Shown: positions 8,314 through 17,124 of the stretch, in pieces | How the letters are laid out: each line of letters starts with the position of its first letter | Numbering within the stretch: the stretch's first letter is position 1 | Origin: Lachnospiraceae bacterium | Lineage (GTDB): Bacteria; Bacillota; Clostridia; Lachnospirales; Lachnospiraceae | Direction of reading: 5' to 3' | Assembly (NCBI GenBank): GCA_011959105.1 | Contig: BLLU01000008.1 | Coordinates: 1-48,965 of the forward strand | DNA: 48,965 nt | The notes under the pieces: model-generated | What the model saw: the letters and a program-made list of their open reading frames with translations, nothing else | Told to the model about the DNA's origin: nothing | The model's database searches: none | Position numbers and translations under genes: made by a program

Positions 8314-8399
8314 CATCTGCGGGGGGCTATGGGCAGCTGGGCCGGACAGTGAAGAAGTCAGACCCATGATTCAATAGATAGGGTAAAGGGGTGGAAGCC

Positions 8400-8876
8400 A
8401 TGATATATGCGGAAATAAAGGACCTGGAGCGCTATCGGGGGCTGGGAGCCGGCCTGGACAGGGCCATCGGCTATCTGCTGGGCAACCCGCTGGACGGCCT
8501 GGAACCGGGCCGCTACGAGATAGACGGGAACCGGGTTTACATGAATGTGTTCGACTATGAGACCATAGAGGAAGAAGGGGCTTTCTTCGAGGCTCATAAG
8601 AAATACGCGGATATCCATATGGTCGTGGCGGGACGGGAACTGGTAGGTGTTTCGGATCTGTCCAGGCTTACGGTGAAGCGTTTTGACAAAGAGGCGGATC
8701 TGATGGAAGTGGAAGGCCCGGTGGAGCATTACATACAGCTGATTCCGGGGAAGGCACTGGTCACTCTGCCGGAGGATGCCCATAAAGTGAAACTGGCGGC
8801 GGGGATGCCCGCTCCGGTGAGGAAAGCGGTCATCAAGGTATATATGGAGCATATTACGGAATATGCGGGACTCTAA
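8400..8876 (+). CDS. YhcH/YjgK/YiaL family protein (NanQ-like)
   Basis: Cytosolic single-domain cupin-like protein of about 158 residues (DUF386). The family includes E. coli YhcH/NanQ, linked to sialic acid anomer handling in nan operons. Family marks include GRYEIDGNRVYMNVFDYET, the metal-binding histidine segment ADIHMVVAGRE and LPEDAHKVKLAAG. The ATG at 8400 is preferred; an in-frame GTG at 8391 overlaps the likely GGGGTGG ribosome site. It sits between the permease and nanA genes, which supports a role in preparing imported Neu5Ac for the lyase. Confidence 0.88.
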   Translation: MIYAEIKDLERYRGLGAGLDRAIGYLLGNPLDGLEPGRYEIDGNRVYMNVFDYETIEEEGAFFEAHKKYADIHMVVAGRELVGVSDLSRLTVKRFDKEADLMEVEGPVEHYIQLIPGKALVTLPEDAHKVKLAAGMPAPVRKAVIKVYMEHITEYAGL

Positions 8877-8892
8877 CAGGAGGTTGATAGAT

Positions 8893-9819
8893 ATGGGAAA
8901 TATCAGTAAATATCAGGGAATTATCCCGGCATTTTACGCGTGTTACAACGATAAAGGCGAGGTGGACGGGCAGCGGGTGGAATTGCTTACAAGGCATTTT
9001 ATCAGGAAGGGTGTGAAGGGCGTATATGTGGGAGGTTCCTCGGGAGAGTGCATCTATCAGACCGTGGAAGACAGGAAGCGCACGCTGGAGCATGTGATGC
9101 GGGCTGCGGAGGGCAGGCTGACGGTGATCGCCCATGTGGCATGCAACAATACGGCGGAGAGCAGGGAACTTGCCGCCCATGCCCAGAGCCTGGGCGTGGA
9201 CGCCATAGCTGCCATTCCCCCCATCTATTTTCATCTGCCGGAATATGCCATTGCAGAATACTGGAACGATATTTCCAATGCGGCCCCGGATACGGATTTT
9301 GTCATCTACAATATCCCCCAGCTTGCGGGGGTGGCCCTGACTGTTCCGCTGTTCCGGGAAATGCGCAGAAATCCCAGGGTCGCTGCGGTCAAGAACAGTT
9401 CCATGCCCACCCAGGACATCCAGATGTTCAAGGCGGAAGGCGGAGAAGGATTTGCCGTTCTCAACGGACCGGACGAACAGTTGGTGGCAGGGCTTGCCAT
9501 CGGGGCTGACGGCGGGATCGGGGGGACCTATGGGGTCATGCCGGAACTCTACCTGAAGATCAAGGAGCTGGTGGACGGGGGAAAGATCCGGGAGGCCCGG
9601 GAAGTGCAGGATGCTGCCAATCAGATCATCTACGGCATGTGCGCCTGCCATGGGAATCTGTACGCCGTGATCAAGGAGATCCTGCGGATCCGGGAGGGAC
9701 TGGATCTCGGAAGCATCCGCAAGCCGCTGCCCGCGCTGATCCCGGAAGATATGGAGCAGGTGCGGGAATGTGTAAAAATGGTGGACGAGGCCGTGGCTTT
9801 GGCGGAAAGGCTCGCCTGA
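8893..9819 (+). CDS. nanA: N-acetylneuraminate lyase
   Basis: Class I aldolase of the DapA/NanA family, splitting N-acetylneuraminate to ManNAc and pyruvate. 308 residues. The pyruvate-carboxylate loop is GGSSGE (residues 47-52), with Ser-Ser instead of the common Ser-Thr. The catalytic tyrosine is Y139 in FVIYNIP and the Schiff-base lysine is K167 in AAVKNSS. The start at 8893 follows AGGAGG at 8878-8883; ten extra in-frame codons upstream are discarded because they overlap the preceding stop region. The nanE partner follows directly, which separates this gene from dihydrodipicolinate synthase. Confidence 0.92.
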   Translation: MGNISKYQGIIPAFYACYNDKGEVDGQRVELLTRHFIRKGVKGVYVGGSSGECIYQTVEDRKRTLEHVMRAAEGRLTVIAHVACNNTAESRELAAHAQSLGVDAIAAIPPIYFHLPEYAIAEYWNDISNAAPDTDFVIYNIPQLAGVALTVPLFREMRRNPRVAAVKNSSMPTQDIQMFKAEGGEGFAVLNGPDEQLVAGLAIGADGGIGGTYGVMPELYLKIKELVDGGKIREAREVQDAANQIIYGMCACHGNLYAVIKEILRIREGLDLGSIRKPLPALIPEDMEQVRECVKMVDEAVALAERLA

Positions 9820-9842
9820 ACGGGCGGAAGGAGGAACTTTTC

Positions 9843-10559
9843 ATGAAGAAGGAAGAGTTATTCGAGCGGATCAAAGGACAGGTGATCGTGTCCTGTCAGG
9901 CGGTTGCGGGGGAGCCTTTGTATGTGGAGGAGAAATCCATCATGTATCTGATGGCGCGGGCCGCCAAGCAGGCGGGCGCTCCGGCCATCCGCACCAGCAG
10001 TATCCGGGATGTGGTTGCCATCCGGGAGGAGACAGGACTTCCTGTGATCGGGCTGATCAAGATACAGTATGAAGGTTTTGAAAGCTATATTACCCCCACC
10101 ATGAAAGAGGTGGATCAGCTGGCGGCAGCAGGGGCGGAGGTGATCGCTCTGGACTGCACCCATCGGAAACGGGGAGACGGAAAGGATGTCCGGGAATTCA
10201 TCACCCAGGTGCGGGAGAAATATCCCCAGGCTATTCTGATGGCGGATATATCCACATATGAGGAAGGCATTACCGCCTGGGAACTGGGAATGGATTTGGT
10301 GGGCACCACCATGAGCGGTTACACCGCGTATTCGCCCCGGCTGGAAGGGCCGGATTACGAACTGGTGAAAAAGCTGTCTGCCACCCTGGATATCCCGGTG
10401 ATCGGAGAAGGGCGGATTCACAGCCCTGAGCAGGCCGTGGCCGTATTGGAGGCAGGCGCTTTTGCGGTGGTGGTGGGAGGGGCTATCACAAGACCCCTGG
10501 AGATTGCCGGGAGATTTATTAAAGCAGTTTCCGGACGAAACGGAGAACAGGGATCGTAA
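9843..10559 (+). CDS. nanE: N-acylglucosamine-6-phosphate 2-epimerase
   Basis: Interconverts ManNAc-6-P and GlcNAc-6-P, linking the NanA/kinase steps to NagA. 238 residues, a TIM barrel. Visible marks are the start ERIKGQVIVSCQA, the catalytic lysine K73 in GLIKIQY, ALDCTHRKR, ADISTYEEG and IGEGRIHSP, with the phosphate-binding VVVGGAITRP near the end. The ATG at 9843 has a GGAGG site nine bases away. The open frame extends upstream within nanA, but that part is an overlap shadow. Confidence 0.95.
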   Translation: MKKEELFERIKGQVIVSCQAVAGEPLYVEEKSIMYLMARAAKQAGAPAIRTSSIRDVVAIREETGLPVIGLIKIQYEGFESYITPTMKEVDQLAAAGAEVIALDCTHRKRGDGKDVREFITQVREKYPQAILMADISTYEEGITAWELGMDLVGTTMSGYTAYSPRLEGPDYELVKKLSATLDIPVIGEGRIHSPEQAVAVLEAGAFAVVVGGAITRPLEIAGRFIKAVSGRNGEQGS

Positions 10560-10627
10560 CGGCCGACCGCTGCAGACAGGAAAGGCAAGGCAAACCGGGG
10601 CACATTATGGGCAGAGAGGTTAAGCGG

Positions 10628-11272
10628 ATGAAGAGACAGATCGTATGCTTTGGGGATTCCAACACACATGGGTACTGCGCCCGGACGGGGGGCAGATTCG
10701 ACGAAGGAGAAAGATGGTGCTGCCTGCTTCAGGAAAGCCTGGGGGAGGGATATCATGTGGTGGAGGAGGGATTGAGCGGGCGCACTACCTGCTTCCCGGA
10801 TCCTCTCTATGAAGGGCTGTCCGGCCTTGCTTATCTCCCTCCCTGCCTGATGAGCCATGAGCCGGTGGATCTGCTGGTGATTATGCTGGGGACAAACGAC
10901 ACCAAGGAAAGATTCGGGGCTTCCGCCGCCTGCATCGGGCTGGGACTGAAACGGCTGGTCGACAAAGCCAGGGCCGTTACGGAATGCTGGCGGGAAGGGA
11001 AGGCAAATATTCTGGTGGTAACGCCCCAGAATATAGACAGGCGTTACCTGGAAACGGAGGTTGCCGCCACCATGGGGCATGGCTGTGCGGAAAAATCGGA
11101 GGAACTGGGGGCGGAATTTGCCAGGGTGGCGGAACTGTGCGGCTGCCATTACCTGGACGCCAATCAGGTCCTCACGGCTTTGCCCAACCAGATCGACTAT
11201 ATGCACCTGACCCTGGAGGGGCACAGGCAGCTGGCGGAGGCACTGGCCCGGAAGATCCGAAGCCTGTTTTAA
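10628..11272 (+). CDS. SGNH/GDSL-family hydrolase, possible sialate O-acetylesterase
   Basis: Cytosolic esterase-like protein of about 214 residues with no signal peptide. Block I GDSN (CFGDSNTHGY, catalytic serine near residue 11), the block III LGTND motif and the block V DYMHLTLEGH (Asp and His of the triad) are all present. As the last gene of the nan operon it may remove O-acetyl groups from imported sialic acid before the lyase acts. That is inference; arylesterase-like relatives are also close. The ATG at 10628 is favoured over 10607 because GAGAGG stands at a fair distance. Its stop overlaps the end of the convergent XRE gene by four bases. Confidence 0.8.
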   Translation: MKRQIVCFGDSNTHGYCARTGGRFDEGERWCCLLQESLGEGYHVVEEGLSGRTTCFPDPLYEGLSGLAYLPPCLMSHEPVDLLVIMLGTNDTKERFGASAACIGLGLKRLVDKARAVTECWREGKANILVVTPQNIDRRYLETEVAATMGHGCAEKSEELGAEFARVAELCGCHYLDANQVLTALPNQIDYMHLTLEGHRQLAEALARKIRSLF

Positions 11273-12390
11273 GCAAATATGGATGCATATTTGGGATTGC
11301 TTTTGATTGCATCTACAAATTCCCCGGGGAAAGATTGCATATGCTCCTCAAACCATTCACGGTCCAGCAGAACAATACTTGGCCTGTAATTCTTTGCTTT
11401 ATCTACTAACGGCGCTGTGAACGGAGAGCTTTTCTGTACTTGTTTAAAGGCAAGAAAATGCTCCAAGGCAATTTCGTAATAATTCAAAGCCCGTTCTGAA
11501 TCGTTTAGATGAAGGGCTATAGAAGAACAGTTCAAATAAAGCATACATATATCGTTGTGAAAAATTCCGCAGTTGCCATCGGCGAATATACTATCATATA
11601 GCCGTACAACGGCAAGCAGCGCGTCAAGCCCTGCCTGTGAATGGGAGAGCGAATGCTTGATCATTACAGCGGTTCGGAGCACTTTGTATAATTCGTGCAT
11701 CAGGGCAAGGATTGCCTCGCCGCGGTATTCTTCAGATTTTTCGTCTTTAGTCGTATCTGCAAGAAGTACTTCTCTGCTGACACGGACAGGCGACTGGGAA
11801 AGCGCTGTCTTTTCTGCATTTTTCCAATCACCCATCCAGGAATAAAGCCACATGAGGGAGAAGATTACAGAGGTACGGCTATCATCGTCTATTTCCTTTT
11901 TCAATATTTCTTCAAATAAAGATATCGCTTCTTTCCAGCATTCATTTTGAGCATTATACTCTGTATTATATTGGAAATAATGGCTTCCCCTGGTAACGAT
12001 TGCATGTGGTTCGCTTTTTTGATATCCCATGGATACCAGGGCATTCGCAAGACGGTACTGAAGCTGCCATTCCGATGGAAACTCTGAAATTGCATTTCGA
12101 AGAAAATCAACCAATGACGTATTATTTTGATGCTTGCATATTTGGTCTGCCTGTTCGATATATGACTGCAATCTTGCCTGTCTGTCGCCATCATATCCGA
12201 AAAGTTCGTCTATCGTGATATGAAAGTAATTTGCGATTGCCGGAAGCATTTCTATATCGGGGTATCCGCCGTTTGCTTCCCAACGGGAGACAGCCTGATT
12301 GGTAACACCGAGAACTACCGCAAGATCCTCCTGCTTTCTTTTATCGCGTTGACGCAGTTCTTTGATTTTTTCTCCAAGTTTGATTTGCAT
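11269..12390 (-). CDS. XRE-family regulator with TPR-like C-terminal region
   Basis: Predicted DNA-binding regulator of 373 residues. The N-terminal helix-turn-helix (about residues 8-62) reads KIKELRQRDKRKQEDLAVVL then VTNQAVSRWEANGGYPDIEM. The rest is helical with TPR-like character (for example the paired blocks around WKEAISLFEEI, WKNAEKTAL and ALNYYEIALEHFLAF). TPR-bearing XRE proteins often respond to peptides or to local stress, but the ligand is not visible. GGAGGA precedes the chosen ATG at 12390; the open frame upstream is ignored. Codon use is more AT-rich than in the nan genes, so a separate origin is possible. Confidence 0.8.
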   Translation of the reverse strand: MQIKLGEKIKELRQRDKRKQEDLAVVLGVTNQAVSRWEANGGYPDIEMLPAIANYFHITIDELFGYDGDRQARLQSYIEQADQICKHQNNTSLVDFLRNAISEFPSEWQLQYRLANALVSMGYQKSEPHAIVTRGSHYFQYNTEYNAQNECWKEAISLFEEILKKEIDDDSRTSVIFSLMWLYSWMGDWKNAEKTALSQSPVRVSREVLLADTTKDEKSEEYRGEAILALMHELYKVLRTAVMIKHSLSHSQAGLDALLAVVRLYDSIFADGNCGIFHNDICMLYLNCSSIALHLNDSERALNYYEIALEHFLAFKQVQKSSPFTAPLVDKAKNYRPSIVLLDREWFEEHMQSFPGEFVDAIKSNPKYASIFA

Positions 12391-12428
12391 ACTGTTCTCC
12401 TCCTTTTTCGGCTTACCGATGTGCTTAC

Positions 12429-12458
12429 AGTATAGCAAAGGGTTCCCTGAATAATCAA
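12429..12458 (-). promoter_or_regulatory. Promoter of the XRE-TPR gene
   Basis: On the minus strand TTGATT (12453-12458) and TATACT (12429-12434), with an extended TG one base ahead, are 18 bases apart. They lie just upstream of the XRE start at 12390. Confidence 0.5.
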
Positions 12459-12865
12459 TTATCAATTCGTTGTCTGCCATTCAAGCCGCCGTTGATTTTT
12501 TTTAATCAACAATTTAGAGCTTGAACTTGACAGCCGGAAAGTATTCGCGAAACTGACAATGAAATTTGCAATGAAATATCCAAACAGGGTGGACTGTTCC
12601 CGGATACGCCATGACGTACCATTGCTAAAGCCTCCGGGCTTTAATTCTTCCTCCGCCCACATAAGAGATTTTTGCGGTGTATACATAAATGGAAAAAGAT
12701 ACAGGACTTGGTGGAAATATTCAAGTATATGTGATACAATATTTCCATAGTTCTGTGAAGGCGATATTATGAATCGTATGTAAAGTAAAACAGCAATTCT
12801 TGTTCATTAGGGCGGGAAAATATGACCCCAATCATATGAAAAATGTTATTCCTTTAGGAGGATTT
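12459..12865. other. AT-rich intergenic stretch between divergent genes
   Basis: No gene is supported. A small hairpin GTTGATT/AATCAAC lies at 12491-12510. A perfect 9-bp inverted repeat, GGAAATATT (12713-12721) and AATATTTCC (12738-12746), flanks a TGATACAAT extended -10 (12732-12740). This could be the promoter, with overlapping operator, of the downstream fusion gene; a matching -35 is not clear. Confidence 0.45.
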
Positions 12866-14155
12866 ATGAAAGAGTCATTATATTTACACATTCCTGCTTA
12901 TGAGGAGCTTTGGTATCGTCAGAAAATCATGCAGGATCCTGATACAATGAGTTACAACAAGGGCTATGACTTGAATTTCAATGACTATGATAAAGAAACA
13001 GGGTGCATTGATTTTCCCAAAAAGAAGTGGGCAGATTGGTACACCCATTTCATTGGACAAGAACCTCATCGCTTTTATGCTTACATAGTCCGAGAATCCG
13101 ATGGCGAATTTATAGGGGAAGTCAATGTTCATAGGAATGTGGATGCTGGTTGGTATGAGATGGGTATTGTTTTGGAAGCGAAATATCGAGGAAAGGGCTA
13201 TGCGGTAGCTGCCTTACGGCTTCTGTTACAATACGCTTTTGAAAAAATTGGCGTCGAAGCCGTTCATAATGAATTTGAAGAGGAACGGAGCGCTGCACTG
13301 CAAACACATCTATTCGCTGGTTTTACAAGATATCGGCAGGAAAACAGAATTATCGAATTATTGATTACCAGAGAACAGTACTTTCGACAAAAAGCCATCG
13401 ATTGCATGACTTCTGTAATCAGCAAAGTTCTTGCAGATAATCAGCCCTCTATTTATCTTTATGGTTCTTCTGTTCTGAATGATTTCAGATTAGGGTGGAG
13501 TGATATTGACATTCTTGTGTTGACACAGAAGCGCATATCACAGTCGCAAGCCCAAGAACTTGTAATGCTGCGGCAGAAACTATTAGAAAATGAAGCGGGC
13601 AATCCCTATTACCGCTCATTTGAAGGAGGGATGCTTACACTAGCCGCATTCATTTCCCAAGAATCTAATTGTGTGGTTTACTGGGGAACCACCGGTCAGC
13701 GAATTACTGATATATATCAATTAGACAGTTTTTGCATGACCGAGTTGTTGCAAAACGGGCAATTGCTGTATGGCGTAGATGTCCGTAATCAATTAAAGAT
13801 GCCTAAATATGCTGATCTCTATAATGATGTAAAAAAGCATTATGAGAGCATCCGAAAGCATGCACAAACGCCTAATCGAAGTTTCTATTCTTTTGGTTGG
13901 CTTTTCGATATTGCCAGGGGGCTTTACACACTCAGAAGCGGAACTGTAACATCTAAAACAGATGCAGCACAGTGGGTATTAAATAATCATTTATGTCCTG
14001 TTACCGATGCATTAGAGGCAGCCTTGGAAATTCGTAAAAATCCGATGGCATATCGTAACAATTCGGAGATGCTTAACTACGCAGAAACCCTGGGGCCTGC
14101 AATCCAGCGATTCGCTGATGTATTAGAAAAGGAGTTGGGTTCTGCAATCACCTGA
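12866..14155 (+). CDS. GNAT acetyltransferase fused to an aminoglycoside-type nucleotidyltransferase
   Basis: A two-domain protein of 429 residues. Residues 1 to about 165 form a GNAT acetyltransferase, with the acetyl-CoA loop region EMGIVLEAKYRGKGYAVAAL. Residues about 170-429 form a nucleotidyltransferase of the aminoglycoside adenylyltransferase type, with G200-S201-S202 followed by the metal ligands D213 and D215 (SDIDILV) and a helical C-terminal domain. The layout recalls bifunctional antibiotic-modifying enzymes, but no substrate is shown here and many such proteins are not resistance factors. TAGGAGG precedes the ATG at 12866; an in-frame upstream ATG at 12800 lacks a site. Base composition is clearly lower in GC than in flanking genes, suggesting recent transfer. 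Confidence 0.75.
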   Translation: MKESLYLHIPAYEELWYRQKIMQDPDTMSYNKGYDLNFNDYDKETGCIDFPKKKWADWYTHFIGQEPHRFYAYIVRESDGEFIGEVNVHRNVDAGWYEMGIVLEAKYRGKGYAVAALRLLLQYAFEKIGVEAVHNEFEEERSAALQTHLFAGFTRYRQENRIIELLITREQYFRQKAIDCMTSVISKVLADNQPSIYLYGSSVLNDFRLGWSDIDILVLTQKRISQSQAQELVMLRQKLLENEAGNPYYRSFEGGMLTLAAFISQESNCVVYWGTTGQRITDIYQLDSFCMTELLQNGQLLYGVDVRNQLKMPKYADLYNDVKKHYESIRKHAQTPNRSFYSFGWLFDIARGLYTLRSGTVTSKTDAAQWVLNNHLCPVTDALEAALEIRKNPMAYRNNSEMLNYAETLGPAIQRFADVLEKELGSAIT

Positions 14156-14201
14156 AAACACAGAGAAACAATATACAGGCAGCAGAAAGGATCCTTACAT
14201 T

Positions 14202-14753
14202 ATGGAATACAAAGAGCAGGAAAGGTATACAGAGAAAGGAAAAGAACCGGCGGGGCGTTTCCTGTTTCGGAATATTCTCCCGGAGGAGGCAGGGCAGGCG
14301 GCCCGGATCGAGGAAATCTGTTTCCCACCCAATGAGGCCTGCAGCCAGCAGATGATGCGGGAGAGAGTGGCTAAGGCTCCGGAACTGTTCCTGGTGGCGG
14401 TGGATCGGCAAACCGGGAAAATCGCAGGATTTCTCAACGGTTTGTCCACGGACGAAGACATTTTCCGGGACGATTTTTTTACGGACGCGGAATTATATGA
14501 CCCGGCAGGCAGGAACGTGATGCTTCTTGGGCTGGATGTGCTTCCGGAGTACCGGGGGCAGGGCCTGGCCCGGGAAATTGTGTCCCGATATCTTGACAGG
14601 GAACGCAGGAAAGGAAGAAAAGCCGTTCTTCTCACCTGTCTGGAGTCCAAAGTAGGTATGTATGAAAAGATGGGGTTCCGGGACAGAGGCATGGCACAGT
14701 CCACCTGGGGCGGCGAGCAGTGGCATGAGATGGACTGTGGGCTCAATCCCTGA
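14202..14753 (+). CDS. GNAT-family N-acetyltransferase
   Basis: Acetyltransferase of 183 residues with a single GNAT domain. The acetyl-CoA-binding motif A is clear around LGLDVLPEYRGQGLAREIVSRYL, followed by the β5 segment KAVLLTCLESKVGMYEKMGF. The N-terminal Glu/Arg-rich tail is variable. The overall pattern fits the arylalkylamine-like subgroup of small GNATs; the substrate is unknown. Its ribosome site (AAAGGA) is weak and rather far from the ATG. GC content returns to the local high level here, unlike the preceding fusion gene. Confidence 0.8.
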   Translation: MEYKEQERYTEKGKEPAGRFLFRNILPEEAGQAARIEEICFPPNEACSQQMMRERVAKAPELFLVAVDRQTGKIAGFLNGLSTDEDIFRDDFFTDAELYDPAGRNVMLLGLDVLPEYRGQGLAREIVSRYLDRERRKGRKAVLLTCLESKVGMYEKMGFRDRGMAQSTWGGEQWHEMDCGLNP

Positions 14754-14832
14754 GACCTCCCATCTGATATACAAATACGCGGCAGAGAATTGCCCCGAGA
14801 ACATTTGGCTGAGGTACAAGAAAGAGGTGGGC

Positions 14833-15993
14833 ATGGAGAAAGTGACAGGTTTCATCAAAAAAGAAGCGGTGCTGTGTATTGCCATTTTGCTGGCCCTTCT
14901 GTCGGCATGGGTGGTACCGCCGGACCGGGGATACGCCGCCTACATAGATTTTCGGACACTGGCCATATTGTTCTGCCTGATGAGTGTTATGGCCGGACTG
15001 CAGAATATAGGGATATTCAGGTGGATTGCCCGGGGACTTCTGGATAGGGTGAAAAGCCCCCGGGGCCTGATTTTGGTGCTTATGCTGCTGTGCTTTTTTT
15101 CCAGCATGTTGATCACCAATGATGTGGCGCTGCTTACATTTGTCCCCTTTACCTTTACCGTGCTGGGGCTGCTGGGCGGGGAACAGAGGCGGAGGCTGGT
15201 CCTGCCTCTGGTGGCGATGCAGACCATCGCCGCCAATCTGGGCAGTATGCTCACTCCCATCGGTAACCCGCAGAATCTGTATCTCTATGGCAAAGCCGGG
15301 ATGCCCATGGGAGACTTTCTTCTGCTGATGCTGCCCTACGCCCTGGTCTCGCTGGCTCTTCTGCTGGTCTGGGGGGTGATGCTGGGGAGGAGATGTGCCG
15401 GTGCGTGGAAGCCCGGGTGTATGGAGGGGGCAGAGCCTTTCCGGCCCAAAGAGGCACTGTTTCCGTTGTCTGTCTATCTGGGGCTGTTTCTGCTCTGCTT
15501 GTTGGCGGTGGCGCATGTACTGCCATGGCAGGCGGTGCTGGGGATTGTCCTGGGAATGGTTTTGCTGACCGATTGGAAGATTCTGGCGAAAGTGGATTAT
15601 GGGCTGCTGCTCACTTTTGCGGGATTTTTTATCTTTATCGGAAACCTGGGGAGAATCCCTGCTTTCCGTCTTTTTCTGCAGCAGGCGGTGTCCGGCAGGG
15701 AGGTGTATGCCGCCATCGCTGCCAGCCAGGTTATCAGCAATGTGCCGGCGGCGCTTCTGCTGTCGGGCTTTACGGAGCAGTATGGGCAGTTGCTTATCGG
15801 TGTGAACCTGGGCGGGTTGGGGACGCTGCTTGCCTCCATGGCCAGTCTGATTTCCTATAAGTATGTGGCAAAGCAGGAGAGTGGCCGCAAAGGGAAGTAT
15901 ATAGCAATTTTCACTGTGAGCAATATCTGCTTTCTGGCGGCACTGGTTGCTTTTCATGTGCTATGGGGGATTCTGCGCTTTGAACGGCTATAG
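14833..15993 (+). CDS. Ion-transporter-superfamily permease (ArsB/NhaD/CitM-like)
   Basis: Polytopic membrane protein of 386 residues with about ten membrane segments. The conserved core is typical of the ArsB/NhaD/SLC13 group: LITNDVALLTFVPFT in the first repeat and, in the second repeat, ASQVISNVPAALLLSGF. AANLGSMLTPIGNPQNLYLY is the signature of this superfamily. The transported ion (dicarboxylate, sodium or arsenite) cannot be decided from sequence. The ATG at 14833 follows GAGGTGG; an open frame running back into the GNAT gene is discarded. The stop overlaps the end of the convergent ferredoxin-type gene by 6 bases. Confidence 0.85.
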   Translation: MEKVTGFIKKEAVLCIAILLALLSAWVVPPDRGYAAYIDFRTLAILFCLMSVMAGLQNIGIFRWIARGLLDRVKSPRGLILVLMLLCFFSSMLITNDVALLTFVPFTFTVLGLLGGEQRRRLVLPLVAMQTIAANLGSMLTPIGNPQNLYLYGKAGMPMGDFLLLMLPYALVSLALLLVWGVMLGRRCAGAWKPGCMEGAEPFRPKEALFPLSVYLGLFLLCLLAVAHVLPWQAVLGIVLGMVLLTDWKILAKVDYGLLLTFAGFFIFIGNLGRIPAFRLFLQQAVSGREVYAAIAASQVISNVPAALLLSGFTEQYGQLLIGVNLGGLGTLLASMASLISYKYVAKQESGRKGKYIAIFTVSNICFLAALVAFHVLWGILRFERL

Positions 15994-16818
15994 CTTCAAA
16001 GCATTTTTCGGACATTCTTCCACGCATTTCATGCACAAAATACATTCCGTTCCATGTTTTCTCTTTCGGGAGCTGCTTGTGACTTCCACATCCATAGGGC
16101 ATAGCTTTTCACATTTTCCACAGGAGATACATTTCTTTTCGTCTACTTTAATGCGGAATAATGAAAAGTAACTCATGGGCTTCAAAAAAAGGGTAATCGG
16201 ACATATGTATTTGCAAAAGGCTCTGTTGTCTCTGCATTTGAAGGCCAGAGCAATTCCAACGGCATAGTAGAGAATATTTCCAATGATAAAACTCCACCAC
16301 ATAATTTCCCCTTTGTTCGGGACTTGAAGAATAAAAAGCAGGCTGACAAACAGAAGAGAAGCCGCAAAAACAAAATATCGGATAATTCCCCAGGGCTTAC
16401 GGGGGGTGGAGGCTGATTTAAATGGCAGCAAATCCAAAACCATGGCAGTCCAACAGGCATAGCCGCACCACCCCCGCCCAAATAACAGCGGGCCGAAAAT
16501 TTTCGCAATCACATAATGGATCGTGGCGGCTTCAAATACTCCCAGAAAAAGATAATACCAGAACCCCTCTATCTGCATATTTTCCCGGCAAAGAAAGCCC
16601 AGATATACAAGCATGTACAGGCCAACCGCAAACTGCACTATATTCCGGGCATACTTTTTCTTTTGCCCATATAAGACCAACCCGATTGCAATAGCCGTGC
16701 CAATATAAGAGAAATTGAAAAGATAAAATATATTATCCAGAGAAAACCATAATGTTACCGCAATCGTTTCAAAAACAAGCCACATAACAAGTGGCGGCAA
16801 AAATTTATTAATCTTCAT
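15988..16818 (-). CDS. NapH/YccM-like membrane protein with two 4Fe-4S clusters
   Basis: Membrane-bound iron-sulfur protein of 276 residues. About six membrane segments precede a C-terminal bacterial ferredoxin-like domain with two cysteine sets, CISCGKCEKLCP and CILCMKCVEECP. Two further cysteine pairs, GRGWCGYACWTA and FCKYICP, are the marks of the NapH/NosR/YccM group. The family passes electrons across or along the membrane. No partner reductase is encoded beside it, so its role here is open. GC is lower than in the neighbours. A good minus-strand promoter lies upstream, so it is a single-gene unit. Confidence 0.85.
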   Translation of the reverse strand: MKINKFLPPLVMWLVFETIAVTLWFSLDNIFYLFNFSYIGTAIAIGLVLYGQKKKYARNIVQFAVGLYMLVYLGFLCRENMQIEGFWYYLFLGVFEAATIHYVIAKIFGPLLFGRGWCGYACWTAMVLDLLPFKSASTPRKPWGIIRYFVFAASLLFVSLLFILQVPNKGEIMWWSFIIGNILYYAVGIALAFKCRDNRAFCKYICPITLFLKPMSYFSLFRIKVDEKKCISCGKCEKLCPMDVEVTSSSRKRKHGTECILCMKCVEECPKNALKL

Positions 16819-16953
16819 GGATTTTTCCTGCCTGTTCTATTATGTTCTATGCCAACCGCCGAAGCGGGTTGGCGGCTCCCCCAGATATTTCTCCGGCCTA
16901 TCCTGGGTTTACTCCTCCTGTAAGAATGTCCGGCAGATGGTGGCGCTGTCTTT

Positions 16954-16982
16954 ATTATAGCGCATCCAGGCTTATTTGTCAT
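16954..16982 (-). promoter_or_regulatory. Promoter of the 4Fe-4S membrane protein gene
   Basis: On the minus strand ATGACA (16977-16982), a 17-base spacer and a perfect TATAAT (16954-16959). The leader of about 130 bases includes a small hairpin with arms GCCAACC/GGTTGGC at 16851-16873. Confidence 0.7.
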
Positions 16983-17004
16983 TGGGTGGTTTTACGCTTA
17001 AAAA

Positions 17005-17018
17005 TAGAAACGTTTGGT
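17005..17018. promoter_or_regulatory. Upstream LacI-type operator half-match
   Basis: TAGAAACGTTTGGT shares TAGAAACGTTT with the perfect operator exactly 120 bases downstream. It lies before the -35 box and could act as a distal operator. Confidence 0.5.
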
Positions 17019-17090
17019 TAAAAATTGCCAAAACCCATTCCTATAAATACTGCATAATACACAAATATGAAAATGTAAGCACATGATATA

Positions 17091-17119
17091 TTGACATATA
17101 TGTGCAAATAGAGTAAATT
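17091..17119 (+). promoter_or_regulatory. Promoter of the beta-1,2-glucan locus
   Basis: TTGACA (17091-17096), 17 bases, then TAAATT (17114-17119). It precedes the phosphorylase gene by about 60 bases and is followed directly by a LacI-type operator. Confidence 0.7.
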
Positions 17120-17124
17120 AAGCA

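Noticed and set aside
7300..8367. Minus-strand open frame of 355 codons opposite a permease gene
   Set aside because: Antisense of a permease with an intact EAA loop; no independent support.
12462..12686. 74-codon minus-strand frame upstream of the XRE-TPR gene
   Set aside because: It overlaps the XRE promoter and a hairpin, has no ribosome site and no domain.
14743..15957. Minus-strand open frame of 404 codons opposite the transporter gene
   Set aside because: Gln/His-rich antisense frame; the plus strand encodes a clear membrane transporter.
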